Counted from the first letter of the stretch, positions 11,742-21,074 are shown. The stretch is 45,505 bases of DNA from Acidimicrobiales bacterium (GCA_007121465.1 SKKL01000301.1:1-45505); one strand, 5' to 3'. Notes: generated by a model from the sequence alone, not told the origin. Translations and numbers: made by a program.

Positions 11742-12650
11742 TCAGGGGTCGAGGTCTTGGCGCATCAGTTCCGACAATGCGGCGGCCGCCTCGGCGGTGA
11801 GTGGCCCGGGACACTCCCTGGCGGCGATGCCGTCGATCGCCCGGATGGCCTGCACATCACGGATCGAGGAGGTGAGGAACGCCTCATCGGCATCGAGGAG
11901 CGCGCTGAACGGCAGGTCTTCCTCGACGGCGTCGGTGACCTCGAGGACCAGCTCGCGAACGATCCCGGCGAGGGGTCCCGCCGACAGTGGGGGAGTGACC
12001 AGTCGGCCGTCGATGCCCACGAAGATGTTCGAGCCGGTTCCCTCGCACAGGTTGCCGACCGTGTTGGCGAAGATCGCCTCGCTCGCGCCGCGCTCGATCG
12101 CATAGCCGAGGGCGATCACGTTCTCGGCGTAGGACGTGGACTTCACACCCGAGAGCGCGCCGCGCTCGTTTCGCACCCAGTCGACGGTGCAGACGTCGGT
12201 GCTGGCCGGCATCGGGGTGAGCTCGGAGACGGCGAGCAGCAGGGTGGTGCCGTGATCGCCACGGTTCGAACCGAGCGGACCGCGGCCGCCGGTGAGGGTG
12301 ATCCGAAGCCGGCAATCGGCCATGCCGTTCGCGGCGATGACCTCGTCAGCGGCAGCCCGGACGGTGTCGTGGTCGGGTGCCTCGAGTCCCAACGCGCTGG
12401 CCGATCGTTCGAGCCGGACCAGGTGGCGGCGCATGGCGAAGGGGACCGAACCGATGACCTTCACGGTCTCGAATATGCCGTCGCCGACGGTGATGCCGTG
12501 GTCGAACGGGGAGATCCGTGCCGTGGCGGCATCGAGCACTTCGCCGTCGAGCCAGACCGATCCTTCGAGTCCGGGCGTGTTTGCCTCGGGCCCCCTGCGC
12601 ACCTCGGACTCCTTGCTTGCCTCGGACTCTGTGGGCGTCTCCGATTCCAT
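11742..12650 (-). CDS. Class IV aminotransferase (aminodeoxychorismate lyase / branched-chain aminotransferase family)
   Basis: The 302-aa PLP enzyme has ISPFDHGITVGDGIFETVKV near the N-terminus, the PLP-binding lysine in SGVKSTSYAENV, and EAIFANTVGNLCEGTGSNIFV with the conserved Glu and phosphate-binding turn. These fit fold-type IV enzymes: 4-amino-4-deoxychorismate lyase (PabC), D-amino acid aminotransferase or IlvE. The GDGIFET form and length favour PabC, but I would not fix the substrate. The first 30 residues are an acidic Glu/Ser-rich run (TESEASKESE) unusual in the family. The ATG at 12650 is supported by TAGGAT 8 bases upstream. It converges on birA with an 18-base gap. Confidence 0.85.
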   Translation of the reverse strand: MESETPTESEASKESEVRRGPEANTPGLEGSVWLDGEVLDAATARISPFDHGITVGDGIFETVKVIGSVPFAMRRHLVRLERSASALGLEAPDHDTVRAAADEVIAANGMADCRLRITLTGGRGPLGSNRGDHGTTLLLAVSELTPMPASTDVCTVDWVRNERGALSGVKSTSYAENVIALGYAIERGASEAIFANTVGNLCEGTGSNIFVGIDGRLVTPPLSAGPLAGIVRELVLEVTDAVEEDLPFSALLDADEAFLTSSIRDVQAIRAIDGIAARECPGPLTAEAAAALSELMRQDLDP

Positions 12651-12658
12651 GGTGATCG

Positions 12659-12664
12659 ATCCTA
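12659..12664 (-). promoter_or_regulatory. -10 element of the class IV aminotransferase gene (TAGGAT)
   Basis: On the minus strand TAGGAT is followed by 8 bases and the ATG at 12650. It lies back to back with the LCP promoter in a 64-base divergent gap. Confidence 0.55.
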
Positions 12665-12701
12665 GGACTCGGGGCGCGACCGGCTGCCCGGGCCGCATTG
12701 G

Positions 12702-12707
12702 TACCCT
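12702..12707 (+). promoter_or_regulatory. -10 element of the LCP gene (TACCCT)
   Basis: TACCCT ends 7 bases before the GTG at 12715 and supports this start for a leaderless message. Confidence 0.6.
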
Positions 12708-12714
12708 GGGCGTC

Positions 12715-14193
12715 GTGCGGTCGGTCCCCCGTGGGGCGCGCGGGCGACGAACCTGGCCCCAACGCCTCCTGCTCTCGTTCAATGTCGTGCTGGTCGTCGT
12801 CGCGTTGGCTGCGGCGGCCCTCCTCGGCTACGGCTACGAGAGGGCGGGGAGCTTTCCCCGGGTGGCGCTGTCGGGAGTGCTCGCCGATCAGGAGACGACG
12901 CCCGGCGAGGCGATCAACGTGTTGCTCGTCGGTACCGACTCGGCCGACGGACTCGACCCCGACGACCCGGTTCTCGTCGGTCGTCCCGATTCCAACGATC
13001 TCACCGACTCGATCATGATCCTGCGCATCGATCCGGCGACCAACGACGCCGCGCTGTTGTCCATACCCCGCGACCTGTGGGTGCCCATCGCCGGGACCGA
13101 TCAAGAGAACCGGATCAACACCGCCTACTCGGTGGGTGGGGCCGGAGCACTGATCGAGACGATCGACGATTTCTTCGGCATCCCGATCAACCACTTCGTC
13201 GCCGTCGACTTCGCCGGGTTCCAAGACGTCGTGGGGGCCATCGGAGGCGTGGAGATCTACTTCCGCTACCCGGCTCGCGACCAAGCGAGTGGGCTCCTCG
13301 TGCCCGAGGCGGGTTGCCAGCTCCTCGATCCTGAGCAGGCACTGGCGTTCTCCCGGTCGCGTCGCTACGAGAACCAGATCGACGGGCGTTGGGTCGTCGA
13401 CGGCGACGACGACTTCGGGCGAGTGCTGCGCCAACAGGAGTTCGTGCGCCAGGCCGCCAACCGTGGGGTCGACCGCGGAGCGAGGAACCCGGCGACGCTC
13501 AATGCCCTCCTCGGTGCGGTCGACGGCTCGCTCGTGCTCGACGACCAGCTCACCAACCGTCAGATCATCGAGATCGCCCAGGCGTTCCGGTTGTTCAACC
13601 CCGACGACCTCGGCGGCTACACGCTGCGCGACTACGTATCCAGCGAGATGATCCGGGGCCAGTCGGCGCTGGTGCTGCGTGAGGCCGAGGCCGACTCGAT
13701 CATCGATCTGTTCCGTGGCGAGCGAGCACTGGAGGCCACCCCGGAAACGGTGCGGCTGCGGGTCCGCAACGGCAGTGGTGCGGCGAACCAGGCGTGGGAC
13801 GTCGCCGAGTCATTGAGAGCGGCCGACTTCGTGGTGCGTGGCAGCGACAACCTCGGCGGTGATCCCCTCGACCGCACCGAGGTTCGCTACATCCCCGGCC
13901 AGCGCCACTCTGCCGAGCTGCTCGCTCGCTATCTCATCGCCGAGCCCCTGCTGATCGAGGACCCGTCGCTCACCTTCATCCCGATCGACCTGGTCATCGG
14001 TACCGACTACCGCGGGATCACCGAACCGGGCGACGACACCGACCCCATTGCCCAGTCGCCGGGAGAAACGGCGCCCACCACCGGCGCCTCGGTCTCGGAC
14101 GATGACGACGCCGGCCGGTCGGTCGAGCCCGACGGCACGACCACGACCACCGGCCCTGCGGAGGACGACGACCCACCGCCACCGCCGTGTTGA
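12715..14193 (+). CDS. LytR-CpsA-Psr (LCP) family protein with LytR_C domain
   Basis: The 492-aa protein is anchored by one transmembrane helix (about 18-40, after the basic start VRSVPRGARGRR) and has a large outside part. The LCP domain spans about 65-280: NVLLVGTDSAD, DSIMILRIDPATNDAALLSIPRDLWVPI, NRINTAYSVGG and ALAFSRSRRY, with the Arg/Asp residues that bind the polyprenyl pyrophosphate. These enzymes transfer glycans from lipid carriers to peptidoglycan. A LytR_C domain follows (about 345-410, VRLRVRNGSGAANQAWDVAE). The tail is acidic and Thr-rich and ends in PPPPPC, an unusual exposed terminal Cys. Being directly upstream of ugd and a UDP-xylose synthase, it is a good candidate for attaching the local glycan. 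Confidence 0.93.
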   Translation: MRSVPRGARGRRTWPQRLLLSFNVVLVVVALAAAALLGYGYERAGSFPRVALSGVLADQETTPGEAINVLLVGTDSADGLDPDDPVLVGRPDSNDLTDSIMILRIDPATNDAALLSIPRDLWVPIAGTDQENRINTAYSVGGAGALIETIDDFFGIPINHFVAVDFAGFQDVVGAIGGVEIYFRYPARDQASGLLVPEAGCQLLDPEQALAFSRSRRYENQIDGRWVVDGDDDFGRVLRQQEFVRQAANRGVDRGARNPATLNALLGAVDGSLVLDDQLTNRQIIEIAQAFRLFNPDDLGGYTLRDYVSSEMIRGQSALVLREAEADSIIDLFRGERALEATPETVRLRVRNGSGAANQAWDVAESLRAADFVVRGSDNLGGDPLDRTEVRYIPGQRHSAELLARYLIAEPLLIEDPSLTFIPIDLVIGTDYRGITEPGDDTDPIAQSPGETAPTTGASVSDDDDAGRSVEPDGTTTTTGPAEDDDPPPPPC

Positions 14194-14201
14194 GGCCCCG
14201 C

Positions 14202-14207
14202 TAGCCT
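14202..14207 (+). promoter_or_regulatory. ugd: -10 element of ugd (TAGCCT)
   Basis: TAGCCT ends 7 bases before the ATG at 14215, inside the 21-base gap after the LCP gene, so ugd-uxs may have its own start in addition to read-through. Confidence 0.55.
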
Positions 14208-14214
14208 CGAACCC

Positions 14215-15489
14215 ATGTCGGAAACGATCGCAGTCATCGGCACGGGCTACGTGGGCCTCACCACGGGCGCGTGCTTCGCCGAGCTCGGCCACACGGTGGT
14301 GTGCGCCGACATCGACGAGGACAAGATCCGTCGGCTCAACGCCGGCGAGATCCCCATCGTCGAACACGGCCTCGAGCGGTTGGTCCACGAGAACGTCCGA
14401 GCAGGTCGCCTGTCGTTCGTGGTGGGGGCGGCGGCCGCCGCTGCCGAGTGCGAGTTCGCCTACCTGTGCGTTCCCACTCCCCAAGGTCTCGACGGGTCGG
14501 CCGACCTGTCCTACATCGAGGCGGCGGCGGCCCAGATCGGCCCCGTGCTCGCCAGCGAGGCGGTCGTGATCAACAAGTCGACCGTGCCGGTCGGTTCCAC
14601 CCGGGTGGTGGAGCGGGCGCTCGGTCGCAGCGACGTGTTCGTGGTCTCGAACCCCGAGTTCCTCCGGGAGGGCTCGGCGGTCAACGACTTCATGAAGCCC
14701 GACCGGGTGGTCATCGGCAGCGACTCCCAGGCGGCGGCCATCCGGGTGGCGTCGCTCTACATGGGGATCCCCGCGCCGATCATGGTCACCGACCCGGCGT
14801 CGGCCGAGACGATCAAGTACGCGGCCAACGCGTTTCTCGCCACCAAGCTCAGCTTCGTCAACGCGGTGGCGGCGATCTGCGAGGCGGTGGGAGCCGACGT
14901 CGCCGACGTCATGTTGGGCATCGGCTACGACAAGCGAATCGGTCAGGACTTCCTCAACCCCGGCCCCGGTTGGGGTGGCAGCTGCTTCCCGAAGGACACC
15001 CGGGCGCTGGCCCACATCGCCGAGCAGGCGGGCTATGACTTCCACCTCCTCCGGGGAGTGCTGGCGGTCAACGACGAGCAGTTCGAACGGGTCGCCGACA
15101 AGATCGAGCGCCTCATCGGCTCCTCGGTGGAGGGCAAGCGGGTCGCGGTGTGGGGGCTCACCTTCAAGGCTCGCACCGACGATCTGCGCGACTCGCCGTC
15201 GCTCGAGGTCATCGCCCGGTTGCGTGAGCGGGGGGCTGAGATCGTGGGCTACGACCCCGCGGTGCACGACGACCTCGACGGGGTGAAGGTGGTCTCCGAT
15301 CCCTACGCCGCGTGCGAGGGGGCCGAGGTGCTGGCGGTGCTGACCGAGTGGGACGAGTTCCGGTGGCTCGACTTCGACAAGGTCCACGACGCCCTGGTCG
15401 CTCCCCGCATCCTCGACGGCCGCAACCTCCTCGACTCCGCTGCGCTGAAGCGCCGGGGCTTCGCCTACGACGGCATCGGCCGGAGCTGA
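14215..15489 (+). CDS. ugd: UDP-glucose 6-dehydrogenase
   Basis: The 424-aa enzyme oxidises UDP-glucose to UDP-glucuronate with two NAD+. It has the N-terminal Rossmann loop [20 protein letters not shown], the CVPTP motif (about 85-89), [10 protein letters not shown] (about 120-129), [14 protein letters not shown], the central [16 protein letters not shown] helix and the catalytic Cys at 257 in GGSCFPKDT. The C-terminal NAD-type domain has [21 protein letters not shown]. Its stop shares one base with the start of the UDP-xylose synthase gene (TGATG), so product and next enzyme are coupled. Confidence 0.95.
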   Translation: MSETIAVIGTGYVGLTTGACFAELGHTVVCADIDEDKIRRLNAGEIPIVEHGLERLVHENVRAGRLSFVVGAAAAAAECEFAYLCVPTPQGLDGSADLSYIEAAAAQIGPVLASEAVVINKSTVPVGSTRVVERALGRSDVFVVSNPEFLREGSAVNDFMKPDRVVIGSDSQAAAIRVASLYMGIPAPIMVTDPASAETIKYAANAFLATKLSFVNAVAAICEAVGADVADVMLGIGYDKRIGQDFLNPGPGWGGSCFPKDTRALAHIAEQAGYDFHLLRGVLAVNDEQFERVADKIERLIGSSVEGKRVAVWGLTFKARTDDLRDSPSLEVIARLRERGAEIVGYDPAVHDDLDGVKVVSDPYAACEGAEVLAVLTEWDEFRWLDFDKVHDALVAPRILDGRNLLDSAALKRRGFAYDGIGRS

Positions 15490-16430
15490 TGTCCCGCATC
15501 GTCGTCACCGGAGGGTCGGGCCTGTTGGGCTCGGCGGTCGTCCGTCGGCTCCTCGACCGCGGCGACCAGGTCGTGGTGGTCGACAACCTCATCACCAGTT
15601 CCTACGACAACATCGCCGGTCTCGCCGGACGCGACGCCTTCGAGTTCGTCCGCCACGACGTGTCCAAGCCCTTCGAGATCGACGGGCCGGTCGACGTGGT
15701 GATGCACATGGCCAGCCCCGCCTCGCCGAAGGACTTCGGAGAGCTGCCCATCCAGATCATGAAGGTGGGAGGGCTCGGTTCGCACAACACCCTCGGCCTC
15801 GCCCGAGCCAAGCAGGCGAAGTTCTTCCTCGCGTCGACGAGCGAGGTCTACGGAGATCCGCTGGTCCACCCCCAGCCCGAGACCTACTGGGGCAACGTCA
15901 ACCCGGTCGGCCCGCGCGGCGTCTACGACGAAGCCAAGCGGTTCGCCGAGGCGATGACGATGGCCTATCACCGCCATCACGGTCTCGACGTCCGCATCGC
16001 CCGGATCTTCAACACCTACGGCCCCGCCATGCGTCTCGAGGACGGGCGGGTGGTGTCGAACCTGCTGGTGCAGGCTCTGCAGGGCAGACCGCTCACGATC
16101 TACGGCGACGGCCAGCAGACCCGTAGCTTCTGCTACGTCGACGACGAGGCCGAAGGGCTCATCCGCCTGGTCGACTCCGACTACGTCGGCCCGATGAACA
16201 TCGGCAACCCCGACGAGTTCACCATGCTCGAACTCGCCCAGGTCGTGGTCGAGGTGACCAACAGCGAGAGCGACATCGTCTTCGAGCCGCTGCCGGTCGA
16301 CGATCCGGCCCAGCGCCAACCCGACATCGCCCTGGCTCGCCGGGTCCTGGGTTGGGAACCGACCACGTCGCTGCGTGACGGCCTGGTCCCCACCGCCGAA
16401 GGGTTCGCTCGACGCCTCGGCCTCGGCTGA
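15489..16430 (+). CDS. uxs: UDP-glucuronate decarboxylase (UDP-xylose synthase)
   Basis: The 313-aa extended SDR has the NAD loop [17 protein letters not shown] (about 6-22), [24 protein letters not shown], the serine region [25 protein letters not shown], and the catalytic YDEAK pair (Tyr146, Lys150). The strings HMASPASP and PQPETYWG, and [13 protein letters not shown], are hallmarks of UDP-glucuronate decarboxylases, which release CO2 to give UDP-xylose. It directly follows ugd, which makes its substrate. ArnA-like decarboxylation to a 4-keto pentose is less likely because the UXS-type motifs are intact. Confidence 0.9.
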   Translation: MSRIVVTGGSGLLGSAVVRRLLDRGDQVVVVDNLITSSYDNIAGLAGRDAFEFVRHDVSKPFEIDGPVDVVMHMASPASPKDFGELPIQIMKVGGLGSHNTLGLARAKQAKFFLASTSEVYGDPLVHPQPETYWGNVNPVGPRGVYDEAKRFAEAMTMAYHRHHGLDVRIARIFNTYGPAMRLEDGRVVSNLLVQALQGRPLTIYGDGQQTRSFCYVDDEAEGLIRLVDSDYVGPMNIGNPDEFTMLELAQVVVEVTNSESDIVFEPLPVDDPAQRQPDIALARRVLGWEPTTSLRDGLVPTAEGFARRLGLG

Positions 16431-16457
16431 CTCGCTCAGCCTCCCTGACCCGTCCAG

Positions 16458-16472
16458 CCCCCTGGCGGGGCG
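16458..16472. terminator. Short GC hairpin between convergent uxs and glycosyltransferase genes
   Basis: GCCCC (16458-16462) pairs with GGGGC (16468-16472) around CTGGC in the 45-base gap between two converging stop codons. A two-way terminator is plausible, but there is no T-tract. Confidence 0.35.
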
Positions 16473-16475
16473 GGG

Positions 16476-17741
16476 TCACAGGTGGTCGATGATCTCGTCG
16501 AAGCGGGGGAGGGCGACGGTGTCGCAGTAGGCCTCGTCGAAGGCGCGGCGGGCGTTGGCCGACAGGCGGGCGTGGAGCGCGTCGTCGTCGCGCAGGCGGG
16601 AGATGGCGTCGACCAGGCCGTCGACATCGCCGTGGCGCAGGGAGAAGCCACAGTCGAACCGGGCGATCGCCTCGTCGACGTTGGAGCCGACCGGGCCGAT
16701 GTAGATCACCGGACGGCCCATGCCGAGGCTGGTGTGGAGCTTGGACGGGCTCATCACCCCGAGCGCGTCGTCGTCGAGGGTGATGAGGCTCGCACGGGCG
16801 CCACACAGGACCCCGGGCATCTCGGACTTGTCGAGGTACCCCTGCAGGACGAACGGCGCGCCGTGGCCCGAGCCGAGGGCGAGCGCGGCCGACTCGAGCT
16901 CCTTCCACCGAACGCCGCCACCGACGAAGAGGAACGCGTCGCGATCGGGATCGAGACGACCGGCGGCGGCCACCACGGTGTCGAACCGGTGACCGGTTCC
17001 GGTGTTGCCGGTGTAGGCGACGACCGTTCGCCCGGCGAGATCGGGGCGTCGGTAGCCGCTCCAGGGCTCGGACGTCGAGTCGTCGGGGAACAGCTCGGCC
17101 GGTTCCCAGTTCGGGATGACCGTGGTCGCCGGCCGATTGCCCCGGCCGTATTGGGACACGAGAAGGTCGGTCATCGCCGGGTCGAGGGTCACGAGGTGGT
17201 CGAGGCGGGGATAGAGCCACCGGTTGAGGGCCCTCAACACCCGGGAGGTGGTTCCTCGGGGGTCGACCTGGTCGAAGCGCTCGGCGGCGTCGGGATAGAC
17301 GTCCATGCTCCACAGCACCACTCGGACACGGCTGATGAGGGCGAGCAGCACCGGCCACGTCACGAGGTAGGGCGGGGTCGTCATCGACACGACGACGTCC
17401 TGGCGGGGCAGGCTGACCAGACGCACGAGGGCACCGAGGTGGAACCCGATGTAGCCGGTGAGGCGGGTGAGCACACTCGACTTGCCGCTCCCGGGGGTGG
17501 CGACCCGGATCACCGTCACCGTGCCTGTGGCGCCGGTGTCACCGTCGGTTCCGTGGCCGGTGCCGGGACCGGCTGATGACCCCGCTCCGCCGACGTAGCT
17601 CGACCGGCCGCAGATCACCGTCACCGTGTCGCCCTGGTCGGCCCGGTGTCGCGCGAGGGAGGCCGCCAGGTGGGCGGTGGGGGCGAGGTCGGGCGGGTAG
17701 AACTGGTTGAGGATCGTGATCCGCCTCGGTCGGGCGCTCAC
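16476..17741 (-). CDS. Glycosyltransferase family 4 (WbuB-like)
   Basis: The 421-aa protein has the N-terminal pattern ITILNQFYPPDLAPTAHLAASLA of WbuB/WcaI-type GT4 enzymes, VSMTTPPYLVTWPVLLAL, and LWSMDVYPDAAERF. The C-terminal donor domain has VAYTGNTGTGHRFDTVVAAA, GGGVRWKELE, LQGYLDKSEMPGVL and SPSKLHTSLGMGRPVIYIGP. A Gly/Thr/Ser-rich insertion (about 50-73) interrupts the acceptor domain and is likely a surface loop. The GTG start overlaps the upstream epimerase stop as GTGA, so both belong to one operon. The sugar and acceptor cannot be named. Confidence 0.88.
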   Translation of the reverse strand: MSARPRRITILNQFYPPDLAPTAHLAASLARHRADQGDTVTVICGRSSYVGGAGSSAGPGTGHGTDGDTGATGTVTVIRVATPGSGKSSVLTRLTGYIGFHLGALVRLVSLPRQDVVVSMTTPPYLVTWPVLLALISRVRVVLWSMDVYPDAAERFDQVDPRGTTSRVLRALNRWLYPRLDHLVTLDPAMTDLLVSQYGRGNRPATTVIPNWEPAELFPDDSTSEPWSGYRRPDLAGRTVVAYTGNTGTGHRFDTVVAAAGRLDPDRDAFLFVGGGVRWKELESAALALGSGHGAPFVLQGYLDKSEMPGVLCGARASLITLDDDALGVMSPSKLHTSLGMGRPVIYIGPVGSNVDEAIARFDCGFSLRHGDVDGLVDAISRLRDDDALHARLSANARRAFDEAYCDTVALPRFDEIIDHL

Positions 17742-18805
17742 CGTGTGGCCACCACGTGGACCATCTCGTCGATGATCTCGGGGAGGGTGTACTTCTGGGT
17801 CCAGCCGGGATAGTGGGAGCGGAACTTTGCCTGGTCGGTGTAGTACACGATGTGGTCACCGATGCGGGCCTGGTCGTCGAACGCCAGCGTCGGCCGCTTC
17901 CCGCCGCTGGCGTCGGCGATCAGTTCGACGCATTCGAGGTTGCTCGCCGCGTTGTGGCGCCCGCCGCCGAGGTTGTAGGCCTCGCCCTGCCGGGGGTTCT
18001 GGGCGAACTCCCAGAAGGTGGTGATGACGTCGTAGGAGTGGAGCTGGTCGCGGACCTGCTTCCCCTTGTGGCCGATCATCGTGTAGTCGCCCTCGGCGAG
18101 GGCCTGGGTGACGAGGTAGGACAAGAACCCGTGGAGCTCGACCCCGGAGTGGTGGGGGCCGGTGAGGCACCCCCCGCGGAAGGTGGCGGTGTTCATCCCG
18201 AAGTAGCGGCCGTACTCCTGGACCATGACGTCCGACGCCACCTTCGACACCCCGAACAACGAGTGGGTGCAGTGGTCGAGCGACAGCTCCTCGGTGACTC
18301 CCTCGGAGGTGAGGCCGGCGACCTCGGCATCGGGGGCGTAGTCGAAGCGGGTGTCGAGCTCGACGAGGGGAAGGCGGTTGGGGTTGTCGCCGTAGACCTT
18401 GTTGGTGCTCATGTGGATGAACACCGCCCCGGGCACGTGGTGGCGGGTCGCCTCGAGCAGGGCCATGGTGCCCCCGGCGTTGACGTCGAAGTCGTCGAAG
18501 GGGCGCGAGGCGGCGAGATCGTGACTCGGCTGGGCGGCGGCGTGGATGATCAGCTCGGGGGCGAGGCGCCCGACCAGCTCGTCGACCGCAGTCCGGTCGC
18601 GGATGTCGAGCGTGTGGTGGGTGTAGTTCTCACACGTCGCTTCGAGTCGATGCTGGTTCCAGGTGACGTCGCCCCGGGCACCGAAGAAGTCGGCGCGCAT
18701 GTTGTTGTCGACCCCGTCGACCCGGGCGCCCATCGCGTCGAAGAACGTGACCGCTTCGGAGCCGATGAGGCCGGCGCTGCCGGTGACGAGGACCTTGAGG
18801 GACAT
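17738..18805 (-). CDS. NAD-dependent epimerase/dehydratase (CDP-paratose 2-epimerase-like)
   Basis: The 355-aa extended SDR has VTGSAGLIGSEAV (about 7-19), GVDNNMRADFFGARGD, HAAAQPSHDLA, and HMSTNKVYGDNPNRLP (about 131-146). The usual YxxxK reads SLFGVSK, with Phe184 in place of the catalytic Tyr and Lys188 kept. FRGGCLTGPHHSG and YDVITTFWEF follow. I recall this SLFG form, with FRGGCLTGP, from proteins annotated as CDP-paratose/tyvelose 2-epimerase relatives, so the Phe may be a feature of the clade. It heads an operon with a GT4 enzyme and is read divergently from another glycosyltransferase operon. The exact sugar is open. Confidence 0.82.
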   Translation of the reverse strand: MSLKVLVTGSAGLIGSEAVTFFDAMGARVDGVDNNMRADFFGARGDVTWNQHRLEATCENYTHHTLDIRDRTAVDELVGRLAPELIIHAAAQPSHDLAASRPFDDFDVNAGGTMALLEATRHHVPGAVFIHMSTNKVYGDNPNRLPLVELDTRFDYAPDAEVAGLTSEGVTEELSLDHCTHSLFGVSKVASDVMVQEYGRYFGMNTATFRGGCLTGPHHSGVELHGFLSYLVTQALAEGDYTMIGHKGKQVRDQLHSYDVITTFWEFAQNPRQGEAYNLGGGRHNAASNLECVELIADASGGKRPTLAFDDQARIGDHIVYYTDQAKFRSHYPGWTQKYTLPEIIDEMVHVVATR

Positions 18806-18813
18806 GGGGGTCG

Positions 18814-18819
18814 AGTGTA
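18814..18819 (-). promoter_or_regulatory. -10 element of the epimerase operon (TACACT)
   Basis: On the minus strand TACACT is followed by 8 bases and the ATG at 18805. The gap to the divergent gene at 18841 is 35 bases, so both promoters overlap. Confidence 0.55.
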
Positions 18820-18828
18820 GGACCGTGC

Positions 18829-18834
18829 CAGACT
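18829..18834 (+). promoter_or_regulatory. Possible -10 element of the GT4 operon (CAGACT)
   Basis: CAGACT ends 6 bases before the ATG at 18841. It deviates from TAnnnT in its first base, so it is weaker evidence than the others. Confidence 0.35.
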
Positions 18835-18840
18835 CGGACG

Positions 18841-19935
18841 ATGCGAGTGGCGGTCACCCTCGAACAGTGCTGGCACCGGGTCCCGGGAGGCACCGCCCGC
18901 GCCGCGATCGACCAGGTCGCCGCGCTCGACGCTCTGGGGGAGGTGGAGTTGGTGGGGGTGGCAGCCCGCCACAAGGACCATCCGCCCGAACCGTGGACCC
19001 CGCCGATCCCCGTCGAGCACCTCAACATCCCCCGCTTGATGATGTACGAGGGGTGGCGCCACCTCGGGTGGCCTCACATCGAGGACGCCACCGGACCGGT
19101 CGACCTGATCCACGCCACCGGGGTGGCGGTTCCGCCCCGGAGCGTTCCCCTGGTGGTCACCGTCCACGACCTGGCGGTCCTGCACGATCCGTCGACCTTC
19201 ACCCGTCGGGGTGTCAGCTTCCTCCGGGCCGCGATCGAGTCCACTCAGGAGCGGGCCGATCTCGTGCTGTGCTCGAGTCGGGCCACCTTCGACGACTGCG
19301 CCGACCAGGGCTTCGACCCCGAGCGTCTCCGACTCGTGCCGCTCGGCGTGCGGATCGTGGAAGCCGACTCCGACCTGGTGGCCGATGTCCGGGAACGGCA
19401 TCGACTACCCGACCGATTCGTGCTCTTCGTCGGCACCCTCGAGCCTCGCAAGAACCTCCGCGGGCTGCTCGACGCGTTCTCCCGCCTCGAGCCCGACCCC
19501 GACCTCGGACTCGTCGTGGTCGGCCCGGGTGGATGGGGGGAGCAGGCCGACCCGACCGCCTATGGGCTCGCCGAGCGGGTCCACGCCCTCGGCTTCGTCC
19601 CCGACGACGACCTGCGGGCCCTCTACGCCGCCGCCGACGTGTTCGCCTACCCGAGCCTGCTCGAAGGGTTCGGGTTCCCGGTCCTCGAAGCCATGGCCCA
19701 GGGAACCCCGGTCGTCACCTCCACCGGCACCTCCACCGAGGAGCTCGTCGCCGACGGTGGCGGTGCGGCGGTCGACCCCCGCGACCCCGCCGCCATCGCC
19801 GACGCGCTGGCCGGGTACCTCGACGATCCCGGTACCGCCGGCCGGACAGGCGAGACGGGTCGGGAGGTGGCCGCCGCTCACAGCTGGGAACGAACGGCCC
19901 GACTCACGCTGGACGCCTACCGGGAGTTGGCGTGA
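18841..19935 (+). CDS. Glycosyltransferase family 4
   Basis: The 364-aa GT-B enzyme has an acceptor domain starting MRVAVTLEQCWHRVPGGTAR, HATGVAVPPRSVPLVVTVHD in the middle, and the donor domain FVLFVGTLEPRKNLRGLLDAF, ALGFVPDDDLRALYAAADVFAYPS and LEGFGFPVLEAMAQGTPVV with the EX7E-type motif. TSTGTSTEELVADGG follows. The pattern is that of mannosyl/rhamnosyl GT4 enzymes of O-antigen and wall-glycan pathways. The next glycosyltransferase starts within its stop (GTGA). The nearby GDP-mannose pyrophosphorylase makes a GDP-sugar donor reasonable, which is inference. Confidence 0.9.
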   Translation: MRVAVTLEQCWHRVPGGTARAAIDQVAALDALGEVELVGVAARHKDHPPEPWTPPIPVEHLNIPRLMMYEGWRHLGWPHIEDATGPVDLIHATGVAVPPRSVPLVVTVHDLAVLHDPSTFTRRGVSFLRAAIESTQERADLVLCSSRATFDDCADQGFDPERLRLVPLGVRIVEADSDLVADVRERHRLPDRFVLFVGTLEPRKNLRGLLDAFSRLEPDPDLGLVVVGPGGWGEQADPTAYGLAERVHALGFVPDDDLRALYAAADVFAYPSLLEGFGFPVLEAMAQGTPVVTSTGTSTEELVADGGGAAVDPRDPAAIADALAGYLDDPGTAGRTGETGREVAAAHSWERTARLTLDAYRELA

Positions 19936-21056
19936 CCGCGACGGTCGGAGTGAACCTCCTGTGGCTCGTGCCGGGAGTGGTCGGCGGCTCGGAGGTGTCC
20001 ACGATCACCACCCTCCACGCCATCGCCGAGAACCATCCCGACGACCTGCGCTACGTGCTGTTCGCTCTGGGACCCTTCGCCGACGCCCACCCGGAGCTGG
20101 CCGACTTCTTCGACGTCGAGGTCCTGCCCCTGTCGGGTCGACTGAAGGGCCTGCGGGTGGCCGCCGAACAGAGCTGGCTGATCGCCCAGGCCCGACGCCA
20201 CCAGGTCGATGTCATGCACCACATGGGTGGCACGATGCCTCTCGCCGGCGGCCCGCCGGCGGTGCTGTCCATCCACGACCTCCAACCCTTCCAGCATCCC
20301 GAGAACTTCCACCCGCTCAAGCGAGCGTGGCTCGCCCGTGCGGTTCCCCGGTCGTTGCGGCGGGCCCGACTCGTGCTCACCCCGAGCGAGTGGGTACGTC
20401 AGACGGTGATCGAGCACTTCGACGCGAGTCCGGCCGTCGTGCGGACCGTCCATCACGGGGTGCCACCCCTGCCCGACCCGGCGCCCGCAAGTGAGGTCCG
20501 CGCCCGTCACGGGATCGACGGACGATTCGTGCTCTACCCGGCGATCACCTATCCCCACAAGGACCACCTCACCCTGGTCCGAGCGTTCTCCCGGCTCGGA
20601 CCGGACCACCGCGACGTGAGCCTCGTGCTGACCGGTGGGCACGGGCCCGCCGAGACGGAGGTCCTCGACGAGGTGGCCGCCCTCGGGCTCGGCGACCGGG
20701 TACGGCGGCTGGGGCGGATCCCGTTGCCCGATCTGGTCGCTCTTCTCGACGAGGCCGACGTCGTGGCCGTCCCGTCCCGCTACGAGGGCTTCGGTGTCCC
20801 CCTCGTCGAGGCGATGAGTCGGGGCCGGCCTCTCGTGGCCTGCGAGGCGACGGCGGTACCCGAGGTGGTCGGTGACGGGGCGCTGCTCGTCGCCCCTGCC
20901 GCCGTGGCCGAGTGGGCCGCCGCCCTCGATCGCCTCCTCGGTGACGACGAGCTGTGCCGGGCGATGGGGGAGCGGGGCCGCCGTCGGGCTGCCTCGTTCA
21001 GCCCGGGGGCCAATGCCGCTGCGACCGTCGCCGCCCACCGCGAGGTCCTGGGCTGA
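19932..21056 (+). CDS. Glycosyltransferase family 4
   Basis: The 374-aa protein begins at a GTG overlapping the previous stop. It has VNLLWLVPGVVGGSEVST at the N-terminus, VMHHMGGTMP and LSIHDLQPFQHPENFHP in the acceptor domain, and VLTPSEWVRQTVIEHF. The donor domain shows LYPAITYPHKDHLTLVRAFSRL, RRLGRIPLPDLVALLDEADVVAVPSRYEGFGVPLVEAM and the closing helix. It is a paralog in kind of the preceding enzyme and probably adds another residue of the same glycan. Donor and linkage cannot be read from sequence. Confidence 0.9.
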   Translation: MTATVGVNLLWLVPGVVGGSEVSTITTLHAIAENHPDDLRYVLFALGPFADAHPELADFFDVEVLPLSGRLKGLRVAAEQSWLIAQARRHQVDVMHHMGGTMPLAGGPPAVLSIHDLQPFQHPENFHPLKRAWLARAVPRSLRRARLVLTPSEWVRQTVIEHFDASPAVVRTVHHGVPPLPDPAPASEVRARHGIDGRFVLYPAITYPHKDHLTLVRAFSRLGPDHRDVSLVLTGGHGPAETEVLDEVAALGLGDRVRRLGRIPLPDLVALLDEADVVAVPSRYEGFGVPLVEAMSRGRPLVACEATAVPEVVGDGALLVAPAAVAEWAAALDRLLGDDELCRAMGERGRRRAASFSPGANAAATVAAHREVLG

Positions 21057-21074
21057 AGGATCACGAGGTGGGGC

